A stretch of DNA of 62,746 nt from Gammaproteobacteria bacterium (GTDB taxonomy: Bacteria; Pseudomonadota; Gammaproteobacteria; Steroidobacterales; Woeseiaceae). The position numbers were made by a program, and so were the translations under genes. Below, piece by piece: positions 1 to 8,779 of the stretch. The DNA is taken from the NCBI GenBank assembly GCA_029864095.1, contig JAOTUB010000007.1, forward strand, positions 1 through 62,746. The letters run 5' to 3'. Position 1 is the first letter of the stretch. The number at the start of each line of letters is the position of its first letter. The notes below the pieces were generated by a model that had not been told where the DNA came from, searched no databases, and was given only the letters and a program-made list of their open reading frames with translations.

Positions 1-467
1 AGCGTCTGCGGTGCCACCAGGCCGTACTCCGCAACCAGTCCGCGGATCGGGTTGGTCTTGGCGTTGCGCTGGTCCTTGAGTTCTGCGCGGATCCGGTGCG
101 TGGCCTGAATGTCCTGCTACTCCACGCTCTTCACCGCAACGAAACGCATGTGCGGTCGACTCATTGCCTCGCATATCGCCTCGGCATCGTTGGCATCGTT
201 CTTGTTGCTCTTCACGTACGGCTTCACGAACTGTGGCGGGATTAGCTTGACCGTGTAGCCGTGGGCCTGCAGTTGCCGCGCCCAGTGGTGGGCGCCAGTA
301 CAGGCTTCCATGCCGATCGCGCAGCTCTTGTCCGCCGCTTCCATCAATGCACCCAGCCACTGGTGTCGTCTCAACCGACGTCGCCACACGGCCTTGCCGG
401 ACCGATCAACACCGTGCAATTGGAATACGTTCTTTGCCAAATCAACGCCAACGTAGCTAAGCTTCAT
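1..467 (-). pseudogene. IS110-family transposase, 5' part, interrupted by an amber codon
   Basis: The N-terminal part reads MKLSYVGVDLAKNVFQLHGV and contains the DEDD/RuvC-like start typical of IS110 transposases (VGVDLAK, then IGMEACTGAHHWAR, then KSNKNDANDAEAI). The ATG at 467 is preceded by a good Shine-Dalgarno sequence (AAGGAG). The frame meets TAG at 117-119, just after the residues KSVE. It then continues open and in frame to the window edge with QDIQATHRIRAELKDQRNAK and on through RGLVAEYGLVAPQT, which is the expected continuation of this family. The stop therefore replaces a sense codon, probably CAG, and truncates the protein inside its RuvC-like domain. The rest of the gene lies outside the window. 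The element is most likely inactive unless the amber codon is suppressed. IS110 enzymes insert with an RNA guide; whether a guide is encoded here cannot be told. Confidence 0.88.
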
Positions 468-470
468 GAG

Positions 471-553
471 TGGACTCCTTCTCTACCCGTTACTGGAAAA
501 CACGCTTCTTCCAGTCTGGCACTTTAGATGCCGTTAAGGAGAGGAGGAGTCCA
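471..553. repeat. Imperfect inverted repeat pair beside the IS110 gene
   Basis: The arm at 471-484 (TGGACTCCTTCTCT) and the arm at 540-553 (AGAGGAGGAGTCCA) are inverted copies matching at 13 of 14 positions, separated by 55 bases. The first arm lies directly upstream of the transposase start and includes its ribosome binding site. Short inverted end repeats of this kind are known for the IS1111 branch of IS110. The spacer contains a second perfect 6-bp stem (493-498 with 509-514). The arrangement resembles two element ends facing outward from a short junction, but the second arm could also be a chance or relic copy. Confidence 0.5.
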
Positions 554-685
554 TCCCATTGCTTATGGCCGAAAAGCGACTATTTGCCTCTGTCGAACCG
601 CGCCGTTCAAACGACTGCTATTGTTGAGAGCAGACGCTCGGATTTCTAGAGTCCTACCTTGCATTGATTCACTGTCTTTGTCCGA

Positions 686-738
686 TTGCCTTGCCGGGTT
701 CTTTGGGATACTATTCATTTTGAATAATTTAGGGATAC
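686..738 (+). promoter_or_regulatory. Probable parDE promoter and operator
   Basis: A weak -35 (TTGCCT, 686-691) and -10 (TACTAT, 709-714) are 17 bases apart. The palindrome TATTC-atttt-GAATA (712-726) overlaps the -10 and is flanked by direct repeats GGGATAC at 705-711 and 732-738. ParD antitoxins repress their own operons by binding palindromes at the promoter, so this is the best operator candidate. The AGGGA at 731-735 also serves as the ribosome binding site for parD. Confidence 0.5.
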
Positions 739-745
739 ATGATCC

Positions 746-994
746 ATGGCAACTACGTCACTAAGCCTCGGCGGGCATTGGGAAGAGTTCATCAAGCAAG
801 AGATCAAGAGTGGCCGATACTCGACGGCGAGTGAAGTCGTGCGAGACGCTCTTCGTGCACTCGAGGATCGAGGCAAGCGCCTCGAAGCGCTTCGGGCACA
901 CCTGGCCGAAGGGGCCGGTCAGGCGGCCAGGGAGGAATTTGTAGAGGGCTTTGACATCGAGTCGGTTATTGAGGGAACCAAAGCTCGGGCATGA
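746..994 (+). CDS. parD: ParD-type antitoxin, CopG/ribbon-helix-helix family
   Basis: An 82-residue protein beginning MATTSLSLGGHWEEFIKQEI. The N-terminal half is a ribbon-helix-helix DNA-binding domain with the family signature GRYSTASEVVRDALRALE at about residues 25-42. The C-terminal half (VEGFDIESVI) is the flexible part that wraps the toxin. It neutralises the ParE toxin encoded by the next gene and should autorepress the operon. The stop overlaps the parE start by four bases (ATGA), the usual coupling in such modules. It sits beside an insertion sequence remnant in a clearly accessory patch. Its length and motifs match the CC2985-type ParD family. Confidence 0.92.
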   Translation: MATTSLSLGGHWEEFIKQEIKSGRYSTASEVVRDALRALEDRGKRLEALRAHLAEGAGQAAREEFVEGFDIESVIEGTKARA

Positions 995-1287
995 CGGCCC
1001 AATTCCGGCTCACCGCGAGAGCAGCTGCAGACCTCGACGAGATTGCGGACTACACGATGGAGGAGTGGGGGCCGGCCCAGATGGCGGACTACCTGCGATC
1101 CTTGAACAGGCGTTTCAAGTGGCTGGCCCGAAACCGCTACGCAGGGCGCGAACGAAACGACGTTCACCCCGGTTACCGGAGCCTCCCTGAAGGTAGCCAC
1201 ATCATCTTCTATATCGTCAGTGGTGAGAACATCGATATCATCGGCATTCCGCACAAGGCAATGGACATTGGACCCGGTATCTTCTGA
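991..1287 (+). CDS. parE: ParE-type toxin (RelE/ParE superfamily)
   Basis: A 98-residue protein with the ParE pattern: LTARAAADLDEIADYT at the N terminus, a central LARNRYAGRERNDVHPGYRS segment, and the C-terminal strand SHIIFYIVSGENIDIIGIPH. ParE toxins inhibit DNA gyrase. The RelE/ParE fold also includes ribosome-dependent RNases, so the target is inferred from the ParD-type partner and not proven. The gene overlaps parD by four bases, giving a complete two-gene module with no visible damage. Plasmid- or island-borne ParDE pairs commonly stabilise mobile DNA. Confidence 0.92.
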   Translation: MTAQFRLTARAAADLDEIADYTMEEWGPAQMADYLRSLNRRFKWLARNRYAGRERNDVHPGYRSLPEGSHIIFYIVSGENIDIIGIPHKAMDIGPGIF

Positions 1288-1387
1288 ACTGTGGAACGTG
1301 CTTTTGGGCACAATTCTGGCTACAACCTTTCTCAGATGCCCTCGGAATTCGTCGGACGTGCCCGGACAGGAAAATTAAGATAAACAA

Positions 1388-1873
1388 ATGCTTATGAATC
1401 CAGCATCACCCATAAGGGTACTTTTCGTATGCATGGGCAATATTTGCCGATCGCCGACGGCCGAAGGCATGTTTCGACACCTCGCTGCCGAAGCAGGTAT
1501 TGCGCAGAGCATCGAAGTCGACTCGGCCGGTACTCACGCTTACCATGTCAATGAGCCGCCCGATCGGCGCGCGCAAGCGGCCGCAGAGCGTCGCGGGATC
1601 ACATTGTCTGATATTCGCGCGCGACGCGTGCAGGCAGAGGACTTCGAACGCTTCGACTACATCATCGCAATGGACCGTGACAACCTCGAGTTGCTGATCG
1701 ATCAGGCGGACGCGCAGCATCACCACAAGATTCGTCTGTTCCTGGAATTCTCGTCCAGCCGCGAGGATGAAGTTCCGGATCCCTACTACGGTGGCGCCGC
1801 GGGATTCGAGCGCGTGCTTGATCTGGTAGAGGATGCATCTCGAGGCTTGCTCGAGATGCTCCGGAAATTCTAG
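1388..1873 (+). CDS. Low-molecular-weight protein-tyrosine phosphatase
   Basis: A 161-residue enzyme with the signature CMGNICRS, which supplies the nucleophile Cys15 and Arg21 (C-x5-R-S), and the general-acid loop DPYYGG with Asp131. Members dephosphorylate phosphotyrosine. The Wzb/Etp type acts on capsule-related tyrosine kinases, but no kinase or polysaccharide genes are visible nearby, so the substrate is unknown. The ATG at 1388 follows AGGAAA at a workable distance; a second ATG two codons later is an alternative start. The stop codon shares the palindrome CTAG with the stop of rne on the other strand, so the two genes are convergent and overlap by four bases. Confidence 0.93.
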   Translation: MLMNPASPIRVLFVCMGNICRSPTAEGMFRHLAAEAGIAQSIEVDSAGTHAYHVNEPPDRRAQAAAERRGITLSDIRARRVQAEDFERFDYIIAMDRDNLELLIDQADAQHHHKIRLFLEFSSSREDEVPDPYYGGAAGFERVLDLVEDASRGLLEMLRKF

Positions 1874-4551
1874 TCAGTCGGCGGGCTTTCGTTATCCCAG
1901 GGCAACAGCCGCCCCTCAGGCTTGGGCTGCGGTTTGGGCTCAGCCTTCACCTCAGCTTCAGGCTGCGGTTTGGGCTCAGCCTTCGCCTCAGGTACTGGCG
2001 CCGGTTGCGGTACTGGTTTGGGCTCCGGTTTCGCTTCGGGCTTTGCTTCCGGTTTCGCCTCGGTCCTTACCTCGGGCCGGGCCTCAGTCCTTGCCAGGGG
2101 TTTGGGCTCCGCCCGCGGTTCTGACGAGCCATTGCCCGAAGGAGCGGGCACTCTTGCTTGTTGCGGCCTGGTAGCATTGGGTTCGCTGACCTCTTTCAGA
2201 TTTGGCGACGTTTGATCCCGTGCGGGATCTTTCTTCGTTGTCGCCGCAGCATCTGCCGCGCGCTCGGCGTCGGTACGCACCCTTGGTGGTCCACTGTCTA
2301 CCGGTTTTTGTAAAGGTTTGGGCTCCGGAGACGCTTGCGGTTCTCGCGCCTTCTCGGATTTGCCTTGAGTTACCTTATTGGCAGTGCGCTGGGGATTTGG
2401 CGCGGCGGGGGTCTCCGCCGGCTTTGCGTGATCGGCTGGCTGAGCTTGCTGCTGTTGCTCGGCAGCTTCGTCCGGTGCTGGCTGAGCTTGCTGCTGTTGC
2501 TCGGCAGCTTGGTCCGGTGCTGGCTGATCTGCGCTGCGCCGGCGGCGCCGGCCGCCGCGGCTGCGCCGGTTCCGTGACGGTTTGCGTTCCTCATCCTGCA
2601 CGTCATCACGGCCCTTCGGCGCGGCGTCCCTGGGTTTCGGCGCTCGGGTGCCGGCGATATCTTTGGTCTGCCGGCTTTGCGGCTTGGCGGCAGTCTTCTT
2701 GCTGGCCGTCTTTTTGCTGGCCGTCTTCTTTGATCGCTTTTTTCTGGCCGGCCCGCTGCTGTCCGCACGTTTTGCGTCCGGGCGACGCCGGCTGCGCTGT
2801 CCACCTCGCGAGCGGGAATCCTGGCCGGCAGCGCTGCGGCGTCGTGTCTGTGGCTTCTTCTTCGCAGCCTGCCCGTTATCACCCGAGAATAATCCGATCA
2901 GGCTCGCGAGGAATCCTGAGCGTGCTTTCTTGGGTTTCGGCGCCTGCGTCGAGGGCTTCATGACTGCGATAGCGGCCGGTTCGATTGCCTTGCGTTCGAG
3001 TATGGCTTGCGGTGTCTCCGGCTCAGCATCAATGTCTGCGAGGGAGTAACTCGCGCCTACATTCTCCGGCAGATCCGTTTGATCATCACGCACCCGGCGC
3101 ACGTCATAGTGCGGTGTCTCGAGCAATGGATTAGCGACAAGTACAACTCGCGTCTCGCTCCGTGATTCCAGGCTCTGCACCCAGTCCCGTTTCTCATTCA
3201 GCAGGAACGTTGCGACCTCGACAGGTAACTGCGCAATGACCTGGGCGGTGCGCTCTTTGCGCGCTTCTTCGCCGATGATTCGCAGGATGGCCAGTGCCAG
3301 GGATTCGACGCTGCGAATTGTGCCAATGCCGGAACAGCGCGGGCAGGTCAGGTAACTGGATTCACCGAGCGACGGTCTGAGCCGCTGCCGCGACATCTCA
3401 AGCAGGCCAAAGCGAGAAATTTTGCCGATCTGCACTCGCGCGCGGTCCTGGCGCACGGCTTCACGCAGGCGGTTCTCGACATCGCGCTGGTGCTTTTGCG
3501 GGCCCATATCGATGAAGTCGATGACAATCAGACCACCGAGGTCACGAATGCGCAGTTGTCGTGCGATCTCGTCGGCGGCTTCGAGATTGGTATTGACCGC
3601 CGTTGCCTCGATATCGCCACCCTTGGTGGCGCGGGCCGAGTTGATGTCGATTGATACGAGCGCCTCGGTGTGGTCGATAACGACGCTGCCGCCGGATGGC
3701 AGGTTTACCGAATGGGAGAAAGCAGATTCGATCTGTGTCTCGATCTGGAAGCGTGTGAACAGCGGCACCGGGTCTTCATAATGCTTGAGCTTGCGCAGGT
3801 TGTGCGGCATCACCTGTTCAACAAACTCGATGGCCTCTTTATAGGTCTCCGCATCGTCGATCAGAATTTCGCCTATTTCGTTAGTGAGATAGTCTCGCAG
3901 CGCACGAATAACGGAATTGCTCTCGCGGTAGATAAGGAATGGCGAGCTGCGCTCGAGTACGACATTGAGGATCGCGGTCCAGATCGTCAGCAAGTTCTCG
4001 AGATCCCAGGCGAGTTCCTCGGCACTGCGATCGATGCCGGCGGTGCGCAGAATGACACTCATGTCTTTCGGCACTTCAATCTCGTTGAGTGATTTTCTGG
4101 CGAGGTCCCGATCGTCGCCTACGATGCGGCGCGAAACGCCCCCGGATCGCTGCTTATTCGGTTTCAGTACGATAAAGCGACCCGCCAGGCTGACGAACGT
4201 CGTCAGTGCCGCACCCTTGTTGCCGCGCTCTTCCTTGTCGATCTGGACAACGATGTCCTGACCCTCTCTAAGGACTTCCTTAATATTGGGCTTCTTGCCG
4301 GACTCGACCGGCTTGACGAAATACTCGCTGGAGATTTCCTTGAGCGGCAGGAAGCCGTGGCGGTCGGCGCCGTAATCGACGAACGCGGCCTCGAGGCTGG
4401 GCTCGATGCGCGTTATCCTTCCTTTGTAGATGTTGGCTTTTTTGCGTTCGCCTGCTGGTAATTCAATATTTAAGTCGTAAAGGCGTTGGCCGTCGACCAT
4501 CGCCATGCGCAACTCTTCTTGCTGAGTCGCATTGATTAACATTCTCTTCAT
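1870..4551 (-). CDS. rne: Ribonuclease E
   Basis: An 893-residue endoribonuclease, the core of the RNA degradosome, processing rRNA and tRNA and decaying mRNA at the inner membrane. The S1 domain covers about residues 39-119. The catalytic metal ligands correspond to Asp302 (SIDINSARA) and Asp345 (IVIDFIDM). The zinc-link CPRCSG has Cys403 and Cys406, which hold the tetramer together. From about residue 520 the protein is a long low-complexity scaffold: a basic arginine/lysine-rich part, [11 protein letters not shown] repeats, a duplicated glutamine-rich 14-residue unit, and a final [12 protein letters not shown] tract. Such tails bind RNA and degradosome partners and evolve quickly. The start [10 protein letters not shown] aligns with known RNase E. 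Its long leader is described separately. rluC is divergent upstream, as in Escherichia coli. Confidence 0.97.
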   Translation of the reverse strand: MKRMLINATQQEELRMAMVDGQRLYDLNIELPAGERKKANIYKGRITRIEPSLEAAFVDYGADRHGFLPLKEISSEYFVKPVESGKKPNIKEVLREGQDIVVQIDKEERGNKGAALTTFVSLAGRFIVLKPNKQRSGGVSRRIVGDDRDLARKSLNEIEVPKDMSVILRTAGIDRSAEELAWDLENLLTIWTAILNVVLERSSPFLIYRESNSVIRALRDYLTNEIGEILIDDAETYKEAIEFVEQVMPHNLRKLKHYEDPVPLFTRFQIETQIESAFSHSVNLPSGGSVVIDHTEALVSIDINSARATKGGDIEATAVNTNLEAADEIARQLRIRDLGGLIVIDFIDMGPQKHQRDVENRLREAVRQDRARVQIGKISRFGLLEMSRQRLRPSLGESSYLTCPRCSGIGTIRSVESLALAILRIIGEEARKERTAQVIAQLPVEVATFLLNEKRDWVQSLESRSETRVVLVANPLLETPHYDVRRVRDDQTDLPENVGASYSLADIDAEPETPQAILERKAIEPAAIAVMKPSTQAPKPKKARSGFLASLIGLFSGDNGQAAKKKPQTRRRSAAGQDSRSRGGQRSRRRPDAKRADSSGPARKKRSKKTASKKTASKKTAAKPQSRQTKDIAGTRAPKPRDAAPKGRDDVQDEERKPSRNRRSRGGRRRRRSADQPAPDQAAEQQQQAQPAPDEAAEQQQQAQPADHAKPAETPAAPNPQRTANKVTQGKSEKAREPQASPEPKPLQKPVDSGPPRVRTDAERAADAAATTKKDPARDQTSPNLKEVSEPNATRPQQARVPAPSGNGSSEPRAEPKPLARTEARPEVRTEAKPEAKPEAKPEPKPVPQPAPVPEAKAEPKPQPEAEVKAEPKPQPKPEGRLLPWDNESPPTD

Positions 4552-4950
4552 GATGCCCTACTTGATGTGTGAGAGAGGGCAGAGAGTCGGGACGAAGTGC
4601 CTGGGGGCGTGCGCAGGGGACCTCACACAGCATTAAGTGGCGCACTATGGCGCCACCTGTGTGGTGGAAGGGCTTGTTTTGGGCCTGACCCAGAGAGATC
4701 AGGTCCCATAATAAATTCAGCATGTATTCCCTGCGGCTATGCCGCTTTGGCGCTCGCTGCTATCCGTGCTCGCTGCCATCTTGGTTGGCCTCGCGATGCG
4801 AAGCCCAAAAAAACTATGATTACACTCTTTAACGGTGCGGCTGTTCCACGATCGGGGCCGCTGGATTCTGCGCATGGCCCGAAATGTCATCCCAGGGGTG
4901 TCGCAGAGGGTTAATATAACACACCCTTCGGATCCATCAAGTTATTGATC
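4552..4950 (-). promoter_or_regulatory. Long structured rne leader and divergent rne/rluC promoter region
   Basis: No gene is supported in these 399 bases. On the rne strand there are two clear hairpins. The first is a nested stem: CACACAG (4624-4630) with CTGTGTG (4657-4663), and inside it GTGGCGC (4637-4643) with GCGCCAC (4650-4656). The second is GGGCCTGA (4681-4688) with TCAGGTCCC (4699-4707). In E. coli, RNase E cleaves hairpins in its own long 5' leader to control its level. An equivalent role here is inferred from position and structure. For rluC, TATAAC near 4915-4920 could be a -10. Confidence 0.5.
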
Positions 4951-5961
4951 ATGCAGCAAAAGTCGGAAAAAAGCCCGGACTCGGTCGCCACGAAAGTCAG
5001 AAAAATACGCATCGGCCAGGAGCAGGCAGGGCAGCGCATCGACAATTTCCTGCGTCGGCAACTGCCCGGGGTCCCCAAAGGGCGCCTGTATCGCTTGCTC
5101 AGGCGCGGTGAAGTACGCGTGAATGGCGGCAGGATCAAGGCTGAATACAAACTGCAGGACGGCGACGAGGTGCGGGTCCCACCGGCGCGGATCCGGGCGC
5201 CCGGCGGCGCACCGAGCGCCGCTATTGCGGCGCAGATGGCCGATCGCGTGTTGTACGAAGACAAGCGGCTGCTGGTTGTCGATAAGCCGACTGGAATCGC
5301 GGTGCACGGCGGCAGCGGTATCAGCCACGGCGTGATCGAGCTGCTGCGTCACGCGCGCCCCGAGCTTAGGGACTTGTCCCTCGTGCACCGTCTCGACCGC
5401 GAGACGTCCGGTTGTCTGGTGCTCGCGAAACGGCGCAGCGCGTTGCGCGAATTACATGCTAAGTTTCGCGACGGTCTTGTGGAGAAGAACTACATCGGAC
5501 TTGCGATCGGCGACTGGCAGCTCGGCGAGCAGCTGATCGACAAGCCGCTGCTCGTGCAGAATCGCAGGGGCGGGGAGCGCCATGTTGTTGTAAGCGGTGA
5601 CGGCAAACCGGCGCAAACTCGAGTACGGCTATCACGCACATTCGGGCAATACAGCTTGCTGCAATGTTCCCCCTTGACGGGCAGAACACACCAGATTCGG
5701 GTGCATTTGCAGCATGTCGGATTCCCGCTGGCCGGGGACGAGCGCTACGGTGACGAGGCCGAGAATCGGCGCGCGAAGAAATTCGGCTTGTCGCGCCTGT
5801 TCCTGCACGCGCAGTCGATCGCATTTCCAGATGACAGCGGCAACGATCTGCATTTCACTGTGCCGCTCGCTGACGATCTCGAGCGATTCCTGACCGTCGG
5901 CATCGTCGATGCTCGCCGCGAGCGTGAGCGAAAGCGGGACACACCGCGCAGGAAACGGTAG
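4951..5961 (+). CDS. rluC: 23S rRNA pseudouridine synthase RluC
   Basis: A 336-residue RluA-family enzyme. An N-terminal S4-type RNA-binding domain (GQRIDNFLRRQLPG, then RLLRRGEVRVNGGRIK) is followed by the catalytic domain with the family motif HRLDRETSG, whose aspartate is the catalytic residue. A later conserved block is TGRTHQIRVH. RluC modifies 23S rRNA positions equivalent to 955, 2504 and 2580. Assignment to RluC over RluD rests on the divergent position next to rne, as in E. coli. I chose ATG at 4951; an in-frame TTG at 4945 is an alternative. No strong ribosome binding site is visible for either. The MFS gene starts three bases after its stop. Confidence 0.93.
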   Translation: MQQKSEKSPDSVATKVRKIRIGQEQAGQRIDNFLRRQLPGVPKGRLYRLLRRGEVRVNGGRIKAEYKLQDGDEVRVPPARIRAPGGAPSAAIAAQMADRVLYEDKRLLVVDKPTGIAVHGGSGISHGVIELLRHARPELRDLSLVHRLDRETSGCLVLAKRRSALRELHAKFRDGLVEKNYIGLAIGDWQLGEQLIDKPLLVQNRRGGERHVVVSGDGKPAQTRVRLSRTFGQYSLLQCSPLTGRTHQIRVHLQHVGFPLAGDERYGDEAENRRAKKFGLSRLFLHAQSIAFPDDSGNDLHFTVPLADDLERFLTVGIVDARRERERKRDTPRRKR

Positions 5962-5964
5962 TAC

Positions 5965-7218
5965 TTGTCGGCCTCCAAAAATCAAGTGGGCAGACCAGAA
6001 CTTGGGCTGCGCGCGAACCTGGCGCAGTTCAGTTTACTCGTCATCGTCAATGCCTTCGTTGGTGCGATGGTCGGCATGGAGCGGAGTATTCTGCCGGCCA
6101 TTGCCGAGCAGGATTTCTCGCTGGCCGCGAAAACCGCAATCCTGTCTTTTATTGTCGTTTTCGGCATCAGCAAGGCAATCACCAATTATGTCGCGGGTCA
6201 TCTTTCGGATGTATACGGCCGCAAAGTCATTCTTGTTGCCGGCTGGCTGGTTGCAGTCCCAGTGCCGTTCATGCTCATGTGGGCGCCTTCCTGGTCGTGG
6301 ATTCTTGTTGCAAATCTGCTGCTGGGCGTCAGCCAGGGCTTCACCTGGTCGACCACCGTGATCATGAAGATCGACCTCGCCGGTCCCGAACGCCGCGGTC
6401 TCGCTATGGGACTAAACGAATTCGCGGGCTATTTCGCGGTGGCGGTAGCGGCATTGGCGACCGGCTACGTAGCCAGCGTCTGGGGTCTCCGACCGGAGCC
6501 GTTTTATCTCGGCGTTGGCTTCGTTGTCATCGGGCTTTTCTTGTCCGTATTGCTGGTTCGCGAAACCCGGCAGCACGCCGATCACGAGGCAGGCCTTGCG
6601 GGCGATGCGCAAGCACAGGAGCTGCCTGGCAAACGAGACGTCTTCCTGCGAACGTCTTTTCGGGACCGCAACCTGTCGTCGATCAGTCAGGCAGGCCTGG
6701 TCAATAATCTCAACGATGGCATGGCCTGGGGGCTGTTTCCGCTCGTATATGCCGCGGCCGGCATGAGTCTGAAACAGATCGGCTGGCTGGCCGCGATCTA
6801 CCCGGCTGTCTGGGGACTCGGTCAGCTATACACGGGCGCGCTGTCCGACCGCATCGGTCGCAAAGGGTTAATAGCAAGTGGCATGTGGTTGCAGGCGTTC
6901 GGCATTGCCGTACTTGCGCTGTCCTCGCATTTCCCGGGCTTCGCGGCAGGCGCCGTCACGCTCGGCGCCGGGACGGCAATGGTGTACCCGACCCTGCTGG
7001 CGGCGATCGGCGATTCGGTCAGTCCGTCCTGGCGCGCGTCCGCGGTGGGCGTTTATCGACTGTGGCGCGATCTTGGCTATGCTGTCGGTGCGGTGCTCGC
7101 GGGCCTTGTCGCTGACCTGGCAGGGCTCAGCGCATCCCTGTGGCTGATCGCAGCATTGACCTTTTTGTCGGGCGTTGTGGTTCGTGTCCGGATGAAGGAC
7201 AGCGCTACGCTACGCTGA
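5965..7218 (+). CDS. MFS transporter, function unknown
   Basis: A 417-residue membrane protein with about twelve hydrophobic segments and the MFS loop signature GHLSDVYGRKV between helices 2 and 3, repeated in weaker form as GALSDRIGRKG in the second half. A TTG start at 5965 is preceded by AGGAAA at good spacing and lies three bases after rluC, so the two are probably cotranscribed. The substrate cannot be inferred. The gene interrupts the rluC to maf neighbourhood known in other Gammaproteobacteria. Its 3' end overlaps the convergent maf gene by nine bases. Confidence 0.88.
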   Translation: MSASKNQVGRPELGLRANLAQFSLLVIVNAFVGAMVGMERSILPAIAEQDFSLAAKTAILSFIVVFGISKAITNYVAGHLSDVYGRKVILVAGWLVAVPVPFMLMWAPSWSWILVANLLLGVSQGFTWSTTVIMKIDLAGPERRGLAMGLNEFAGYFAVAVAALATGYVASVWGLRPEPFYLGVGFVVIGLFLSVLLVRETRQHADHEAGLAGDAQAQELPGKRDVFLRTSFRDRNLSSISQAGLVNNLNDGMAWGLFPLVYAAAGMSLKQIGWLAAIYPAVWGLGQLYTGALSDRIGRKGLIASGMWLQAFGIAVLALSSHFPGFAAGAVTLGAGTAMVYPTLLAAIGDSVSPSWRASAVGVYRLWRDLGYAVGAVLAGLVADLAGLSASLWLIAALTFLSGVVVRVRMKDSATLR

Positions 7219-7803
7219 CAAATAGCCGAGTTCCAACAGCACGTCCGAGACCCAGATCATTGGCAGTCCGATCAGGGCAGTAGGGTCATCCGTGCGGACC
7301 GAGTCAAGGAGTACGAATCCGGCCCCCTCAATTTTGAAACTCCCGGCACAGTCGTATGGCTGATCATGCCGTAAATACGACTCGGCCAGGCGCCGGTCGA
7401 ACTGACGAAAATGAACCGTCGTCTTGTCGACGTGCTCGTAGCGATTGCGGCCGACCGGATCGAGGATGCAGACGGCTGTCCTGAACGTGACGACCTTGCC
7501 AGCGGCCGCCATAAGTTGCTCAACTGCCTTTTGGTGGTTGCCCGGTTTGCCGAGTACCCGACTATCCAGCACCGCAAGCTGATCGGCACCGATAATTAGG
7601 GAGTCTCGCGCCTGCATCGAGACCGTCTCCGCCTTGGTCTTGGCCAGGTGGCGAGCCAGCTTTTTCGGGCTGAGCCCGAGTTCGTTACTTTCGTCGATAT
7701 CCGGGGACACGGTCTCGAAATCGTCGAGAAAGCGATCGAGCAGGCCGCGCCGATACGGCGACGCGGACGCCAGAATGATACGTGGGGACGAAGGATTTTG
7801 CAT
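7210..7803 (-). CDS. maf: Maf-family nucleoside triphosphate pyrophosphatase (YceF type)
   Basis: A 197-residue protein beginning MQNPSSPRIILASASPYRRG. It contains the Maf motifs ASASPYRR (phosphate-binding loop), SPDIDES, the acidic site in IIGADQLAVLD, and the later GSFKIEGAG. Maf proteins hydrolyse nucleoside triphosphates, including modified ones, and the YceF subgroup prefers m7GTP. The subgroup is inferred from the neighbouring yceD-rpmF-plsX-fabH genes, which is where YceF lies in E. coli. The gene is divergent from yceD, with about 117 bases between the two starts. Confidence 0.92.
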   Translation of the reverse strand: MQNPSSPRIILASASPYRRGLLDRFLDDFETVSPDIDESNELGLSPKKLARHLAKTKAETVSMQARDSLIIGADQLAVLDSRVLGKPGNHQKAVEQLMAAAGKVVTFRTAVCILDPVGRNRYEHVDKTTVHFRQFDRRLAESYLRHDQPYDCAGSFKIEGAGFVLLDSVRTDDPTALIGLPMIWVSDVLLELGYLSA

Positions 7804-7920
7804 AAAATCAATTGCTTGGCGCGAAACCAGCGCAGTTTACCCGGTTTGCCGCCCGGAGCCGATAGTTTCGCGGCCGCGGCCTTTGACAGTGGGCCAAGAC
7901 GTCCTTATCATGCGCGCGCC

Positions 7921-8493
7921 ATGGGCAATCCGCTGCGAGATCGCCGCACCCCGGCTGAGCTGGCGGCTTGCGGTCAAGTCATTGATTTTAAAGATAAAAT
8001 TACTGACTTTGTGCGGCTGGCGACGATTGTCAAGGCTGATCTGGATGCGCTGGATCCTGCTAAGATACGCCCCGACTGGTGCGATGCCGAGGTTTGTGGC
8101 CGGCTGGTGTTCGGATTTTCGGATGCGCAATTTGGTCTGCGCGCCGAGCGCCCGTGGCCGACGCTTAAAGGCACGGTGACGACGACGATCGATGCCGTTT
8201 GCCAGCGTTGCCTGGAGCCGTTTCGGCTGCCGCTGATCGCCGATCTGCGGCTGCTTTTTACCACGGATGCGGCAATGTCCGTCGCCGACGGCGGCTGCGA
8301 GGTTTGGGAGCTCGAGCAGGATACGCTTCGACCGCTCGACCTCGTTGATGAAGCGCTGGTCATGGCACTGCCGTTCGCGGCGATGCATGTCGATGATGCG
8401 ACATGTCAGGGGCCCGACGTGCTCGAGGAAGAGTCACGTGCGAGAATACGACCGTTTGCGGGATTACGGTCGCAGATGGAACAAGATGACTGA
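7921..8493 (+). CDS. yceD: YceD (DUF177) 23S rRNA accumulation protein
   Basis: A 190-residue protein with the family features: N-terminal MGNPLRDRRTPAELAACGQV, a cysteine pair in CQRCLEPF, and a C-terminal acidic segment with LVDEALVMALPF. YceD is needed for normal 23S rRNA levels and is almost always next to rpmF, as here. The open frame extends upstream to 7648, but that part overlaps maf on the other strand and has no family similarity. The ATG at 7921 gives the correct length. rpmF follows after 43 bases. Confidence 0.93.
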   Translation: MGNPLRDRRTPAELAACGQVIDFKDKITDFVRLATIVKADLDALDPAKIRPDWCDAEVCGRLVFGFSDAQFGLRAERPWPTLKGTVTTTIDAVCQRCLEPFRLPLIADLRLLFTTDAAMSVADGGCEVWELEQDTLRPLDLVDEALVMALPFAAMHVDDATCQGPDVLEEESRARIRPFAGLRSQMEQDD

Positions 8494-8536
8494 ATTGACT
8501 AATGACGCTGGTGCGTCATGGTGACTGGAGAAAATT

Positions 8537-8734
8537 ATGGCTGTTCAAAAGAGTCGCAGAACCCCTTCAACGCGCGGGACGCGGCGTTCGCATGACAAGT
8601 TGAAAAAACCTGCCATGTCGGTCGACCCGACTTCCGGCGAGACTCACTTGCGGCATCGTGTTTCGCCGGACGGTTTTTACCGTGGCGAGCAGGTTGTCAC
8701 GCAGCCGGAAATTCACGAAGTCGACGACGAGTAA
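8537..8734 (+). CDS. rpmF: 50S ribosomal protein L32
   Basis: A 65-residue basic protein beginning [20 protein letters not shown], a near-perfect L32 N terminus, followed by the conserved block [14 protein letters not shown]. The usual C terminus is extended by an acidic EIHEVDDE. The ATG follows GGAGAA at good spacing. No zinc-binding cysteine set is present, so this is the cysteine-free form of L32. It sits between yceD and plsX, the standard cluster that links ribosome supply to lipid synthesis. Confidence 0.97.
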   Translation: MAVQKSRRTPSTRGTRRSHDKLKKPAMSVDPTSGETHLRHRVSPDGFYRGEQVVTQPEIHEVDDE

Positions 8735-8779
8735 GTACACACTGTAAACGGGTCGTCATAGCTGGCGACCGTTTTCTTT

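Noticed and set aside
528..764. 78-codon plus-strand frame before parD
   Set aside because: No ribosome site or family; it overlaps the parD operator and start.
2202..2963. Open frames on the plus strand across the rne tail
   Set aside because: They mirror the low-complexity RNase E scaffold and have no start site or family features.
7648..7920. Longer yceD start
   Set aside because: The extra residues overlap maf on the opposite strand and have no YceD character; the ATG at 7921 fits the family.
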